Assembly (NCBI RefSeq): GCF_900087055.1
Contig: NZ_LT575468.1
Span: 2,421,773-2,485,772 of the forward strand
Origin: Plesiomonas shigelloides
Lineage (GTDB): Bacteria; Pseudomonadota; Gammaproteobacteria; Enterobacterales; CAMTGL01
Direction: 5' to 3'
Length of the DNA: 64,000 bases
Numbering within the stretch: position 1 is the first letter of the stretch; every line of letters begins with the position of its first letter. Position numbers and translations under genes: made by a program. The notes under the pieces were generated by a model that saw nothing but the letters and a program-made list of their open reading frames with translations, did no database searches and was not told where the DNA came from. This document shows, in pieces, positions 16,960 through 25,748 of the stretch.

Positions 16960-19635
16960 TTATTTAACGCTCTCTACACGGCTAGCACGCTTGCCATCTG
17001 GGCTGACAGTACGAACTTGTACTTCACCAGTGACAGTCGGCTTCGCTGCGGCGTCGTAACGCTGCCACGTTTTACCGTTGTCGGCAGAGTATTCAACCGC
17101 CAGACCCGGCAACGCGGTGTTTACTTCCAACACGCCTGCTGTCACTACCGCACCCGGTACCGGCAGACGGTACTGCACACCGGCAGCATCCAGCTTCGCC
17201 AGCTCACGCTGACCCAACAGGTTGGCAAAACGCGCCCAATCACGGTTCAGCGCTTTGCTGTTCACGTAATGGGTTTCACCGCCTTTGAACTCACGACCCG
17301 CCACGTAATCCAGCTCCCAATCCGCTTGGTGCCAAGCACGCTCAGCCAGTGGCAGCATACGTGGGAAGATCATGTATTCCATGCCAGGGTCGGTACGGAT
17401 ACTTTCACTCCAGAACTGACCTTGTACGCCTGTCGCGCCGCCCCACTTCTTATCGCTCTTCGCGTTAAAGTGGTTGCCGTCACGGTCTACTGAGGTTTCC
17501 GCGTTTTGTGGCAAGTTGTCTGGCGCGAAACCGAACACTTTACGCTCATCGCTGAAACGGGTTGCCCAGTAATAACCGCTCTCTTTCGGGTTCACTTCGT
17601 ATGGCATATCGAAGTACACGTAATCTGGGTTAGAGACCACCAGCTCATAGCCTTTGTTCACCCAATCATTGGCTGAATCAAAGCCGCCCCAGTACAGGGT
17701 ATCCCAGAAGTTCACACCGGTTTTCTTAGTTGCAAAGTCAGATGCGCCGCTGGCATCTTTCAGGCCATCTTGCCACGCCATCATGGTAGTGATGCCATGC
17801 TTGTTCACCAACTGGCTGACTTCTTTCGCAAACTGACTTGGCAGGTGTTCAAAATCAGAAACCTTGCCGCTTTCGACCATCTTCTGACATACCGGAGACT
17901 TGGCCCACGGCTTATCTTCTTTGCTCTGGTCGATCGTGCCACGCCAATCTACTTTCTCGGCCGCGTTCACATCTTGGAAGCCTCCGCCCAAGCGAATGTT
18001 CTTCGCTTCGTCACCACCAAAGTGCCAAGTTTGCAGCGGCATACCGGCTTCTTTGTGCATCGCCGCCACTTCACCGATCACCTTATCGACGAACGCTTGA
18101 GACGATTCCAAGCACGGGTTTAGGTAGCTAGTGCGGTTATAGAACTGTACAGACAGCGTGTTAGAGGTATCTTGCGGATCCAGCAGACGATACTGGTTCG
18201 CTTCGGCCTCTTTGCCTTCCGCCATCAGTTTCTTGTAGCGCGCTTCCATCGATACGACCGCCGCACGCGCGTGCGCTGGCATATCCAGCTCTGGGATCAC
18301 CTCGATGTTACGCGCCTTGGCGTACTTCAGGATATCCACATAATCTTGCTTGCTGTAGAAGCCACTACCTTGGTTGTTGCTGTCAGGACCTGAGCCCAAC
18401 TGAGGCAGCAGACACTGAGTTTCGCTCAAATCATGGCAACGCTGGCTGCCCACGTCGGTCAGCTCAGGCAGACCAGGGATCTCCAAACGCCAGCCTTCAT
18501 CATCACTCAGGTGGAAGTGGAATTTGTTCAGCTTGTACGCTGCCATTTGATCCAGCAGACGCAGAATGCTTTCTTTGTTGTGGAAGTTACGGCCAACATC
18601 GGCATGCATACCACGGTGTTCAAAGCGAGGCATATCCTTCACAGTCACGGTGGCGATGGTTTTGCTGCCATCCATCGGGATCAGTGAAATCAGAGACTGC
18701 AAGCCATAGAACGCACCCGCGGCGTCATTACCCACAATCTGCGCGCCTTGTGGTGTCACTTTCAGGGTATAGGCCCCTTCGGTCTGCCACTTACCTTTAA
18801 ACGCCGCCTTGTTGATTTTCACGTCTACCGGATAAGCATCCGCTGCGCTAGAGGTTGTCACCCCTAACTGCGTCAAACGCTCGCTAACTGCGTCCAGTGT
18901 GGTTTTCGGCAGTGCCAATGTTTGGATATTGATACCGTTTGCCAAGCTGGCATCGGCTTTACCCACAGTGACTTCCACTGGGGTTGGCAGGATCTGACCA
19001 CGCAGCTGCTGCGCTGGCAGAACCGGCACATCTTGGTTCTTAGCGTAACGGGTTTGCGCATTCATCAGCACGTTTTTGTCACCACTGGTACGCTTCCAGT
19101 TATCACCGGTGATTGGAGCCGAAAACTCGCTCACGTTTTCAGTGTCAGTATTGCTGATGACTTTTGGCTTAGCATCACCGGCGGTGACATACCAACGTGG
19201 CATGAAGTCAGTTTCAAACAGCTGCCAGTACTCGCCAATGATAGGAATTTCAACCACTTCACCGGATTGGAAACCATCAAACTTGTCAGTTGGCTCCAGT
19301 TTATGCAGGTCACCGGTTACGTGAGAGATCTTGAATTGTTCATTTTCCACCGCCAGGATTTGGCGGATGCTGTGGAAATAGATGGTCCATGCTTTACCGC
19401 TGATTTCACCGCCATTGTTGGTCAGTGTAATCGTGGCCTTGTTACACGCCGCCCACTCGGCACCCAGCGCGCCACAGTTGACACCGTTTTCGCCACCGTG
19501 GTTATCCAGTACTGCGTACTGCACATTCAACTGGCTACCCATACGGTTAACCAGAGTCTGGTTGCTGTCGCCGCTACCGGCACAACCGGTCAACGCCATC
19601 GTGGTCGCGATAGCAATGGCAGATAATCTCAACAT
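16960..19635 (-). CDS. chb: Chitobiase / beta-N-acetylhexosaminidase lipoprotein (GH20)
   Basis: Splits chitobiose and related oligosaccharides into GlcNAc in the periplasm. The 891-residue protein has a lipoprotein signal (lipobox LTGC, Cys18), an N-terminal carbohydrate-binding-like CHB_HEX domain (about 35-200), and a GH20b domain (about 210-330). A GH20 barrel follows (about 340-770), then a C-terminal Ig-like domain. The catalytic pair is Asp542-Glu543 in WHFGGDEAKN, the GH20 substrate-assisted motif. Overall architecture matches Serratia and Vibrio chitobiases. It lies downstream of nagE on the same strand, with a strong AGGGGG Shine-Dalgarno. Placement predicts NagC/GlcNAc induction. 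Confidence 0.95.
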   Translation of the reverse strand: MLRLSAIAIATTMALTGCAGSGDSNQTLVNRMGSQLNVQYAVLDNHGGENGVNCGALGAEWAACNKATITLTNNGGEISGKAWTIYFHSIRQILAVENEQFKISHVTGDLHKLEPTDKFDGFQSGEVVEIPIIGEYWQLFETDFMPRWYVTAGDAKPKVISNTDTENVSEFSAPITGDNWKRTSGDKNVLMNAQTRYAKNQDVPVLPAQQLRGQILPTPVEVTVGKADASLANGINIQTLALPKTTLDAVSERLTQLGVTTSSAADAYPVDVKINKAAFKGKWQTEGAYTLKVTPQGAQIVGNDAAGAFYGLQSLISLIPMDGSKTIATVTVKDMPRFEHRGMHADVGRNFHNKESILRLLDQMAAYKLNKFHFHLSDDEGWRLEIPGLPELTDVGSQRCHDLSETQCLLPQLGSGPDSNNQGSGFYSKQDYVDILKYAKARNIEVIPELDMPAHARAAVVSMEARYKKLMAEGKEAEANQYRLLDPQDTSNTLSVQFYNRTSYLNPCLESSQAFVDKVIGEVAAMHKEAGMPLQTWHFGGDEAKNIRLGGGFQDVNAAEKVDWRGTIDQSKEDKPWAKSPVCQKMVESGKVSDFEHLPSQFAKEVSQLVNKHGITTMMAWQDGLKDASGASDFATKKTGVNFWDTLYWGGFDSANDWVNKGYELVVSNPDYVYFDMPYEVNPKESGYYWATRFSDERKVFGFAPDNLPQNAETSVDRDGNHFNAKSDKKWGGATGVQGQFWSESIRTDPGMEYMIFPRMLPLAERAWHQADWELDYVAGREFKGGETHYVNSKALNRDWARFANLLGQRELAKLDAAGVQYRLPVPGAVVTAGVLEVNTALPGLAVEYSADNGKTWQRYDAAAKPTVTGEVQVRTVSPDGKRASRVESVK

Positions 19636-19690
19636 AAAACCCCCTAAAACACTCCAAGAGCCTGAAAAAAGATGTGATCAGGCCGTCAAA

Positions 19691-19711
19691 CCCGGCCCCA
19701 AAGGGACCGGG
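19691..19711 (-). promoter_or_regulatory. GC-rich hairpin between nagE and chb
   Basis: CCCGGCCCC/GGGACCGGG forms a 9-bp stem with one mismatch and a 3-base loop in the 111-base gap. No T-run follows, so it may reduce or stabilise rather than fully stop read-through from nagE into chb. Confidence 0.5.
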
Positions 19712-19746
19712 AAATCACAACTAAACAAAGATAGAGATAAAACGGA

Positions 19747-21252
19747 TTACGCTTTTACGGTAGGAATGCTGATGTTGCTCAGATCTTCAGTCGCAGGGAT
19801 GCGCTTCATTTCTGTTGCGATGATTTCAGCTTGTGGGCCCAGAATAATCTGCAGATTGTTCTCACCCAGCTTCACCACACCTTTCGCGCCCAGCGCTTTC
19901 AGTACACGCTCATCAGCGATGCTGCGGTCTTTCATGGTCAGACGCAGACGAGTGATACAAGCATCGATAGTGGTCAGGTTGGCATGGCCGCCCAGCGCTT
20001 TCAGATACTTTTTCGCCAGCTCTTGGTTGTCAGTGCTGTGCACAGTTTCAACCAGCTCTTCGTCTTCGTCATCTTCACGGCCTGGAGTTTTCAGGTTGAA
20101 CTTAACGATAGCGAAGCGGAACACGAAGTAGTACACCGCGGAGAAGGCAAAGCCTTGCAGAACCAGCATGTACCACTGAGTAGCCAGCGGGTTACGTGAA
20201 GACAGCACCATATCCACCAGACCCGCACTGAAGCCAAAGCCTGCAATCCAATGCATGGAAGCGGCGATGAATACAGAGATACCGGTCAACAGCGCGTGGA
20301 TCACATACAGAACCGGCGCTACGAACATGAAGGAGAATTCCAGCGGCTCAGTTACACCGGTGAAAAACGCAGCGAACGCAGCAGCCAGCATGATAGACGC
20401 AACTTTCTCGCGGTTTTCACGCTTAGCAGTGTGGTAAATCGCCAATGCAGCGCCCGGCAGACCGAACATCATGATTGGGAAGAAACCAGCCTGGTACATA
20501 CCAGTCACACCCAGCACCGCTTTACCAGCGTCGATAGATGCCTGACCGCCCAAGAAGTTAGGGATGTCGTTAATACCGGCAACGTCGAACCAGAACACGG
20601 AGTTCAGTGCGTGGTGCAGACCAACCGGGATCAGCAGACGGTTGAAGAATGCATAGATACCCGCGCCTACAGCGCCCATACCCTGGATGCCTTCACCGAA
20701 GCTTACCAGACCGTTATAAATCACCGGCCATACGTACATCAGTACGAAGGCAACAGCAATCATCAGGAAAGAAGTCAGGATTGGAACCAGACGACGGCCG
20801 CTGAAGAATGCCAGCGCTTTGTGCAGTTCTACAGTGCTATAGCGGTTATACAGCTCAGCAGAGATGATACCGACCAGAATGCCGATAAACTGGTTGTTAA
20901 TCTTACCGAACGCAGCCGGTACCTGATCCATTGGGATACCCTGGATCTGGGAAACTGCCCCCGGAGACAGCAGCGTGGTCAGGACTAAGTAGCCCACGAA
21001 ACCGGTCAGTGCCGCAGCACCGTCTTTATCTTTTGACATACCGTAAGCAACACCGACCGCAAACAGTACGGACATGTTGTCGATAATTGCCGCGCCAGAC
21101 TTGATAAAGAACGCCGCTAGTGCGCTGTTACCACCCCAAGCTACCGGGTCAATCCAGTAACCGACCCCCATCAAAATTGCAGCAGCAGGCAAAGTGGCAA
21201 CTGGTACCATCAATGCACGGCCGACTCTCTGTAAGTATCCTAGAATATTCAC
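19747..21252 (-). CDS. nagE: N-acetylglucosamine PTS transporter, EIICB (no EIIA)
   Basis: Imports GlcNAc and phosphorylates it to GlcNAc-6-P. The 501-residue protein has the membrane IIC domain (about 1-370), a charged linker and the IIB domain (about 410-480), whose phosphocysteine is Cys432 in TTIDACITRLRL. E. coli NagE (648 residues) carries a further C-terminal IIA domain that is absent here, so phosphate must come from a separate EIIA, probably EIIA-Glc (Crr). Start is the GTG at 21252, matching the E. coli NILG N-terminus and preceded by AGGGG. Divergent from nagB, with chb downstream. Confidence 0.95.
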   Translation of the reverse strand: MNILGYLQRVGRALMVPVATLPAAAILMGVGYWIDPVAWGGNSALAAFFIKSGAAIIDNMSVLFAVGVAYGMSKDKDGAAALTGFVGYLVLTTLLSPGAVSQIQGIPMDQVPAAFGKINNQFIGILVGIISAELYNRYSTVELHKALAFFSGRRLVPILTSFLMIAVAFVLMYVWPVIYNGLVSFGEGIQGMGAVGAGIYAFFNRLLIPVGLHHALNSVFWFDVAGINDIPNFLGGQASIDAGKAVLGVTGMYQAGFFPIMMFGLPGAALAIYHTAKRENREKVASIMLAAAFAAFFTGVTEPLEFSFMFVAPVLYVIHALLTGISVFIAASMHWIAGFGFSAGLVDMVLSSRNPLATQWYMLVLQGFAFSAVYYFVFRFAIVKFNLKTPGREDDEDEELVETVHSTDNQELAKKYLKALGGHANLTTIDACITRLRLTMKDRSIADERVLKALGAKGVVKLGENNLQIILGPQAEIIATEMKRIPATEDLSNISIPTVKA

Positions 21253-21331
21253 GTTGGTATCCCCTATTTCGGTTTCCAAACCTAATTATTTCTGCCTTCC
21301 AGCTCTCTACCCGTCGCTACTCAGTTTTGGT

Positions 21332-21347
21332 TATGAAACGAGTCACA
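21332..21347. promoter_or_regulatory. Second CRP-like site
   Basis: TATGA-N6-TCACA, nine of ten consensus positions, centred about 87 bases upstream of the nagE start codon. Confidence 0.4.
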
Positions 21348-21403
21348 CAAGCAAAACTGAATGTTTCCACACACCTTTTATTTGGTATGACCGAGTGTAA
21401 GAG

Positions 21404-21428
21404 TTTTATTTTGCCTCGCAAATTAAAA
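21404..21428. promoter_or_regulatory. NagC-like operator 1
   Basis: Arms TTTTATTTTGC (21404-21414) and GCAAATTAAAA (21418-21428) match in 10 of 11 positions about a 3-base centre. The A/T-rich flanks and inner G/C pair fit the NagC box pattern. Confidence 0.65.
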
Positions 21429-21438
21429 CCACCTTGTT

Positions 21439-21454
21439 TGTGATCACAATCACC
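21439..21454. promoter_or_regulatory. CRP-like site
   Basis: TGTGA-TCACAA-TCACC, nine of ten consensus positions, located between the two NagC-like boxes as in E. coli. Confidence 0.7.
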
Positions 21455-21488
21455 GCAATGGGGTAATAAACAGGCAATTTGCTAGCCA

Positions 21489-21512
21489 GATCATAAAACT
21501 TATTTTATCATC
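21489..21512. promoter_or_regulatory. NagC-like operator 2
   Basis: GATCATAAAA (21489-21498) and TTTTATCATC (21503-21512) match in 9 of 10 positions about a 4-base centre. It lies about 85 bases from box 1 (centre to centre) and just upstream of the nagB leader. It is less typical than box 1. Confidence 0.45.
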
Positions 21513-21589
21513 CAAAACATGCTCAGGTTTGCGATAAGCTCACTCACAACACGGTTTTACTCAATTCAGGTTAGTTTAAGAGGTGTACA

Positions 21590-22390
21590 ATGCGCTTAAT
21601 TCCGCTATCAACAGCCAAGGACGTTGGATTATGGTCAGCCCGTTACATTGCCGACCGCATTAATGCCTTTAAACCCACAGCTGAGCGTCCGTTCGTATTA
21701 GGTTTACCGACCGGTGGTACACCGCTGGCAACCTATAAGCGCTTGATCGAGCTGCATAAAGCCGGTGAAGTGAGCTTTGCTAATGTCGTAACCTTCAACA
21801 TGGATGAATACGTTGGTTTACCGGAAGATCATCCGGAAAGCTACCATTCTTTCATGCATCGCAATTTCTTCGACCACGTTGATATTAAACCAGAAAATAT
21901 TAACCTGCTCGACGGTAATGCTGCAGATGTTCATGCTGAATGCCGCCGTTACGAAGAGAAAATTAAGTCCTACGGTAAAATCAATCTGTTTATGGGCGGT
22001 GTTGGCAACGATGGCCACATTGCCTTTAACGAACCGGCGTCTTCTCTGGCTTCACGTACACGGATCAAGACCCTGACCGAAGATACCCGTATCGCCAACT
22101 CCCGTTTCTTTAACGGCGACATGACCCAGGTACCTAAGTACTCCCTGACTGTCGGTGTCGGCACTTTGCTGGACTCCGAAGAGATCATGATCCTAGTTAC
22201 CGGCCATGCCAAAGCGCTGGCGCTGCAGGCTGCCGTTGAAGGCTGCGTCAACCACCTGTGGACGATTTCCGCTCTGCAACTGCATCCGAAGTCCATGATC
22301 GTCTGTGACGAGCCTTCAACCATGGAGCTGAAAGTCAAAACGGTTAAATACTTCCGTGAGCTTGAAGCGGCCAACATCAACAATATTTAA
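21590..22390 (+). CDS. nagB: Glucosamine-6-phosphate deaminase
   Basis: Converts glucosamine-6-P to fructose-6-P and ammonia; allosterically activated by GlcNAc-6-P. At 266 residues it is the E. coli length, with catalytic Asp72 (FNMDEYVG), Asp141, His143 and Glu148 ([13 protein letters not shown]) at the same positions. It heads nagB-nagA-nagC; nagA begins 11 bases later. Confidence 0.98.
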   Translation: MRLIPLSTAKDVGLWSARYIADRINAFKPTAERPFVLGLPTGGTPLATYKRLIELHKAGEVSFANVVTFNMDEYVGLPEDHPESYHSFMHRNFFDHVDIKPENINLLDGNAADVHAECRRYEEKIKSYGKINLFMGGVGNDGHIAFNEPASSLASRTRIKTLTEDTRIANSRFFNGDMTQVPKYSLTVGVGTLLDSEEIMILVTGHAKALALQAAVEGCVNHLWTISALQLHPKSMIVCDEPSTMELKVKTVKYFRELEAANINNI

Positions 22391-22401
22391 GAAGGTCATC
22401 T

Positions 22402-23541
22402 ATGAAATATGCCCTGACAAATTGCCGTGTTTACTCCGGCTATGACATTCTGGATAACCATGCGGTTATCATTAACGGTGACGTCATCGAGTCAGTCTGC
22501 CCGTTGAGCGAACTGCCGGCGGGGATCGCAATCGTCGATCTGGATGGCGCCAACGTCAGCCCGGGTTTCATTGATGTCCAGCTGAACGGCTGTGGCGGCG
22601 TGATGCTGAACGATGCCGTGACCGAAGAAACCTTGCATATCATGCAGCGCGCCAACCTGAAATCCGGTTGCACCAGCTATCTGCCAACCTTGATCACCAC
22701 CAGCGATAGCGAAATGAAAACCGCCATCGCCGTGATGGAAAGCTATCTGCAAGCGCACAAAAACCAAGCGCTGGGTCTGCACCTGGAAGGGCCATACCTG
22801 AATATCCTGAAAAAAGGGATTCACAGCCCAGACTTCATTCGCCCAGCGGATGAAGCAATGGTGGACTATATCTGCGAGCACGCCGATGCCGTGACCAAAG
22901 TCACCTTGGCACCAGAACTGGCACCCGCTAGCCTGATTGGTAAGCTGGTCGACTCCGGTATTGTGGTTTCCGGTGGCCACACCAACGCCAGCTACGCCGA
23001 AGCCCGCGCAGGCTTTACTGCCGGCGTGAGTTTCACCACCCACCTGTTCAACGCCATGCCGCCAATCACTGGCCGTGAGCCGGGTATGGTTGGCGCGATT
23101 TTGGACACTCCAGATGTGTACACCGGCATTATTGCTGACGGTTTCCACGTTTCTTGGTCCAACATCCGTCTGGCGCACAAAATGAAAGGCGAGAAACTGG
23201 TTCTCGTGACGGACGCCACAGCTCCAGCAGGCGCTAACATTGACCACTTCATTTTCGTCGGTAAAAAAGTATATTACCGTGATGGGAAGTGTGTAGATGA
23301 AAACGGCACTCTGGGCGGCTCCGCACTGACCATGATCGAAGCAGTACAAAACTGCGTCGAGCACATCGGCATCGCACTGGATGAAGCACTGCGTATGGCC
23401 ACTTTGTATCCGGCACGCGCCATTAACGTGGCAGACCGCTTAGGTCAGATTAAAGCCGGCAAAGTTGCCAACATAACGGTGTTTGATCGTGACTTTACAG
23501 TCAAGGCGACCATCGTTAACGGACAGCTTGAGCGGCACTAA
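22402..23541 (+). CDS. nagA: N-acetylglucosamine-6-phosphate deacetylase
   Basis: Removes the acetyl group from GlcNAc-6-P; its substrate is the NagC inducer, so this step also controls the pathway. The 379-residue amidohydrolase has metal ligands Glu129 (LHLEGPYLN), His193 (GGHTNAS) and His214 (THLFNAMPP), with catalytic Asp271 (VTDATAPAG). nagC starts 3 bases after its stop codon. Confidence 0.97.
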   Translation: MKYALTNCRVYSGYDILDNHAVIINGDVIESVCPLSELPAGIAIVDLDGANVSPGFIDVQLNGCGGVMLNDAVTEETLHIMQRANLKSGCTSYLPTLITTSDSEMKTAIAVMESYLQAHKNQALGLHLEGPYLNILKKGIHSPDFIRPADEAMVDYICEHADAVTKVTLAPELAPASLIGKLVDSGIVVSGGHTNASYAEARAGFTAGVSFTTHLFNAMPPITGREPGMVGAILDTPDVYTGIIADGFHVSWSNIRLAHKMKGEKLVLVTDATAPAGANIDHFIFVGKKVYYRDGKCVDENGTLGGSALTMIEAVQNCVEHIGIALDEALRMATLYPARAINVADRLGQIKAGKVANITVFDRDFTVKATIVNGQLERH

Positions 23542-23544
23542 ACT

Positions 23545-24762
23545 ATGAGCACTGGCGGACAAATTGGTAACGTAGATCTGGTTAAACAACTCAATAGCGC
23601 AGCGGTATACCGCCTGATAGACCAGCAAGGGCCTATTTCGCGGATCCAAGTCGCTGATCACAGCCAACTTGCTCCGGCCAGTGTCACCAAGATTACCCGC
23701 CAGCTGCTTGAGCGCGGACTGATCAAAGAGGTTGAGCAACAAGCGTCAACCGGCGGTCGCCGCGCTATTTCCATCGTCACCGAAACCCGGCCATTCCACT
23801 CTATTGCCGTGCGTTTGGGTCGCCGCGATGCCACGATTTCACTCTACGACCTCAGCAGTAAATCGCTGGCCGAAGAGCACTTTATCTTGCTCCAACACGA
23901 TCAGGCGCAGCTGGAAAAAGAGCTGATTGAACTGATTGAACAGTTTATCGCCACCCACCAGCGTAAAATTCGCCAACTGATTGCCATGTCCATCACCCTG
24001 CCCGGCTTAGTCGACCCCGACACCGGTGTAGTGGAATACATGCCGCATGTTAGCGTGCAACACTGGCCGCTGGCCGATATCTTAAGTCGCCACTTTGACG
24101 TCAGCTGTTTTGTCGGTAACGATGTGCGCAGTTTGGCTCTAGCTGAGCACTACTTTGGCGCCAGTCGCGATTGCGAAGATTCCATTTTGATTCGTCTGCA
24201 TCGGGGTACCGGTGCCGGTATTATTGTGCATGGACAGATTTTCCTCGGCTATAACCGTAACGTTGGCGAAATTGGCCACATCCAAATTGATCCGCTCGGC
24301 CCTCGCTGTCACTGCGGTAACTTTGGTTGCTTAGAAACCATCGCTGCCAACAGCGCCATCGAACAGCGCGCGCGTGAATTGCTGCAAGCCGGTTACCCAA
24401 GTAAATTGCTCAATGCTGACGATCTGAATATCTACAGCATTTGTCACGCGGCCAATAAGGGCGATTTGCTGGCGGTGGAGCTGATTGAACAAGTGGGCCG
24501 TAAACTGGGTCAGGCGATTGCCATTACAGTGAACCTGTTCAACCCGCAAAAAGTGATCATCGCTGGGGAAATTACCGAAGCGCAAAAAGTGCTGTTCCCC
24601 GCCATTGAAGCCTGTATTCAGACTCAATCACTCAAAGAATTCCGGCAAAAACTGTCGGTGGTCGCCTCCGAGCTGTATGACAAGCCGACCATCGGTGCGT
24701 TTGCCCTTATCAAGCGCTCAATGCTTAATGGTATTTTGCTACAACGTTTGCTGGAACAATAA
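23545..24762 (+). CDS. nagC: NagC, GlcNAc-6-P-responsive repressor (ROK family)
   Basis: Transcriptional repressor of amino-sugar genes, released by GlcNAc-6-P. The 405-residue protein (406 in E. coli) has an N-terminal winged helix (about 15-75, including PASVTKITRQLLERGLI). The ROK sugar-binding domain carries the zinc motif Cys255-x-Cys257-x4-Cys262 (PRCHCGNFGCLE). It is cotranscribed with nagBA, so it regulates its own operon through the boxes in the nagE-nagB gap. It probably also controls chb via nagE read-through. Confidence 0.97.
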   Translation: MSTGGQIGNVDLVKQLNSAAVYRLIDQQGPISRIQVADHSQLAPASVTKITRQLLERGLIKEVEQQASTGGRRAISIVTETRPFHSIAVRLGRRDATISLYDLSSKSLAEEHFILLQHDQAQLEKELIELIEQFIATHQRKIRQLIAMSITLPGLVDPDTGVVEYMPHVSVQHWPLADILSRHFDVSCFVGNDVRSLALAEHYFGASRDCEDSILIRLHRGTGAGIIVHGQIFLGYNRNVGEIGHIQIDPLGPRCHCGNFGCLETIAANSAIEQRARELLQAGYPSKLLNADDLNIYSICHAANKGDLLAVELIEQVGRKLGQAIAITVNLFNPQKVIIAGEITEAQKVLFPAIEACIQTQSLKEFRQKLSVVASELYDKPTIGAFALIKRSMLNGILLQRLLEQ

Positions 24763-24811
24763 GCTAACGGCGCAATAATTCACCGCTTTTATCCGGTTGT
24801 CATTTTCTCCG

Positions 24812-24820
24812 TGGTATACT
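24812..24820 (+). promoter_or_regulatory. Extended -10 promoter of nagD
   Basis: TGGTATACT is an extended -10 element; no good -35 is visible at 17 bases. A 7-bp stem GGGCTGC/GCAGCCC (24824-24844) follows in the leader. This suggests nagD can be expressed apart from nagBAC. Confidence 0.5.
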
Positions 24821-24874
24821 CGTGGGCTGCGCATAATGCAGCCCTACACCTACCTGTGCTAATTCGGAGATGGC

Positions 24875-25624
24875 ATGAAAAAAAGCGTGATCTGTGATAT
24901 TGACGGTGTGTTACTGCACGACAATACCGCCGTACCCGGAGCAAAAGAATTCCTACATCGCCTGCTCGAGCAAGAAACCCCGCTGGTGATCCTAACCAAC
25001 TATCCCGTACAGACCGCGCAGGATCTGGCTAACCGCTTTCATTCCGCAGGCCTTGATGTCCCAGAAAGTGTGTTCTATACCGCCGGTATGGCGACCGCTG
25101 ATTTTCTGCGCCGTCAGGAAGGGAAAAAAGCGTTTGTCATCGGTGAAGGCGCCTTAATTCACGAACTGTATAAGGCCGGTTTTACCATCACCGATATCAA
25201 CCCCGATTTCGTGATTGTGGGCGAAACCCGCTCCTACAACTGGGATATGATCCATAAAGCCGCGCGCTTTGTGGCTAATGGTGCGCGTTTTATTGCCACC
25301 AACCCCGATACCCACGGCCCAAGTTATGCCCCTGCCTGCGGTGCACTGTGCGCCCCAATTGAAAAAATTACCGGCCGTAAGCCGTTTTTCGTCGGCAAAC
25401 CAAGCCCGTGGATTATCCGTGCCGCGCTGAACAAGATGCAGGCGCACTCCGAAAACACCCTGATCATCGGCGATAACTTGCGTACCGATATTCTGGCAGG
25501 CTTTCAGGCCGGTCTGGAGACCGTTTTGGTGCTCTCTGGGGTATCTAAGCATGCCGATATCGAGACCATGCCGTTTAGGCCGAATCATGTTTTTGATTCA
25601 GTGGCTGACATCGATATTTTATAA
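24875..25624 (+). CDS. nagD: HAD-superfamily nucleotide phosphatase NagD
   Basis: Class IIA HAD phosphatase; E. coli NagD prefers UMP/GMP and its link to GlcNAc use is only positional. The 249-residue protein (250 in E. coli) has the nucleophile motif CDIDGVLLHD (Asp8, Asp10), the motif II region VILTNYP, the motif III lysine in FFVGKPSP, and motif IV IGDNLRTDILAG. It lies 112 bases after nagC with its own promoter-like element and a terminator downstream. Confidence 0.95.
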   Translation: MKKSVICDIDGVLLHDNTAVPGAKEFLHRLLEQETPLVILTNYPVQTAQDLANRFHSAGLDVPESVFYTAGMATADFLRRQEGKKAFVIGEGALIHELYKAGFTITDINPDFVIVGETRSYNWDMIHKAARFVANGARFIATNPDTHGPSYAPACGALCAPIEKITGRKPFFVGKPSPWIIRAALNKMQAHSENTLIIGDNLRTDILAGFQAGLETVLVLSGVSKHADIETMPFRPNHVFDSVADIDIL

Positions 25625-25629
25625 TCACA

Positions 25630-25656
25630 AACACCGCGCTAACGCGGTGTTTTGTT
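25630..25656 (+). terminator. Terminator of nagD
   Basis: 9-bp stem AACACCGCG/CGCGGTGTT with a 4-base loop followed by TTTGTT, directly after the nagD stop. Confidence 0.85.
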
Positions 25657-25748
25657 AAGGGCCTTATCGCCATGCACTAACATTCAATGCAACGGCTTGA
25701 TTAATCTCTAATGGACAGGTCAGTGTCTCTGACCCTGCAAAGGAACGC

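Larger units (their letters stand above)
21253..21589. promoter_or_regulatory. nagE-nagB divergent control region
   Basis: A 337-base spacer without genes. It holds two palindromic NagC-like boxes flanking a strong CRP-like site, plus a second weaker CRP-like site nearer nagE (each listed separately). E. coli uses the same plan: two NagC boxes looped together over a CRP site, repressing both directions until GlcNAc-6-P binds NagC. Confidence 0.75.
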
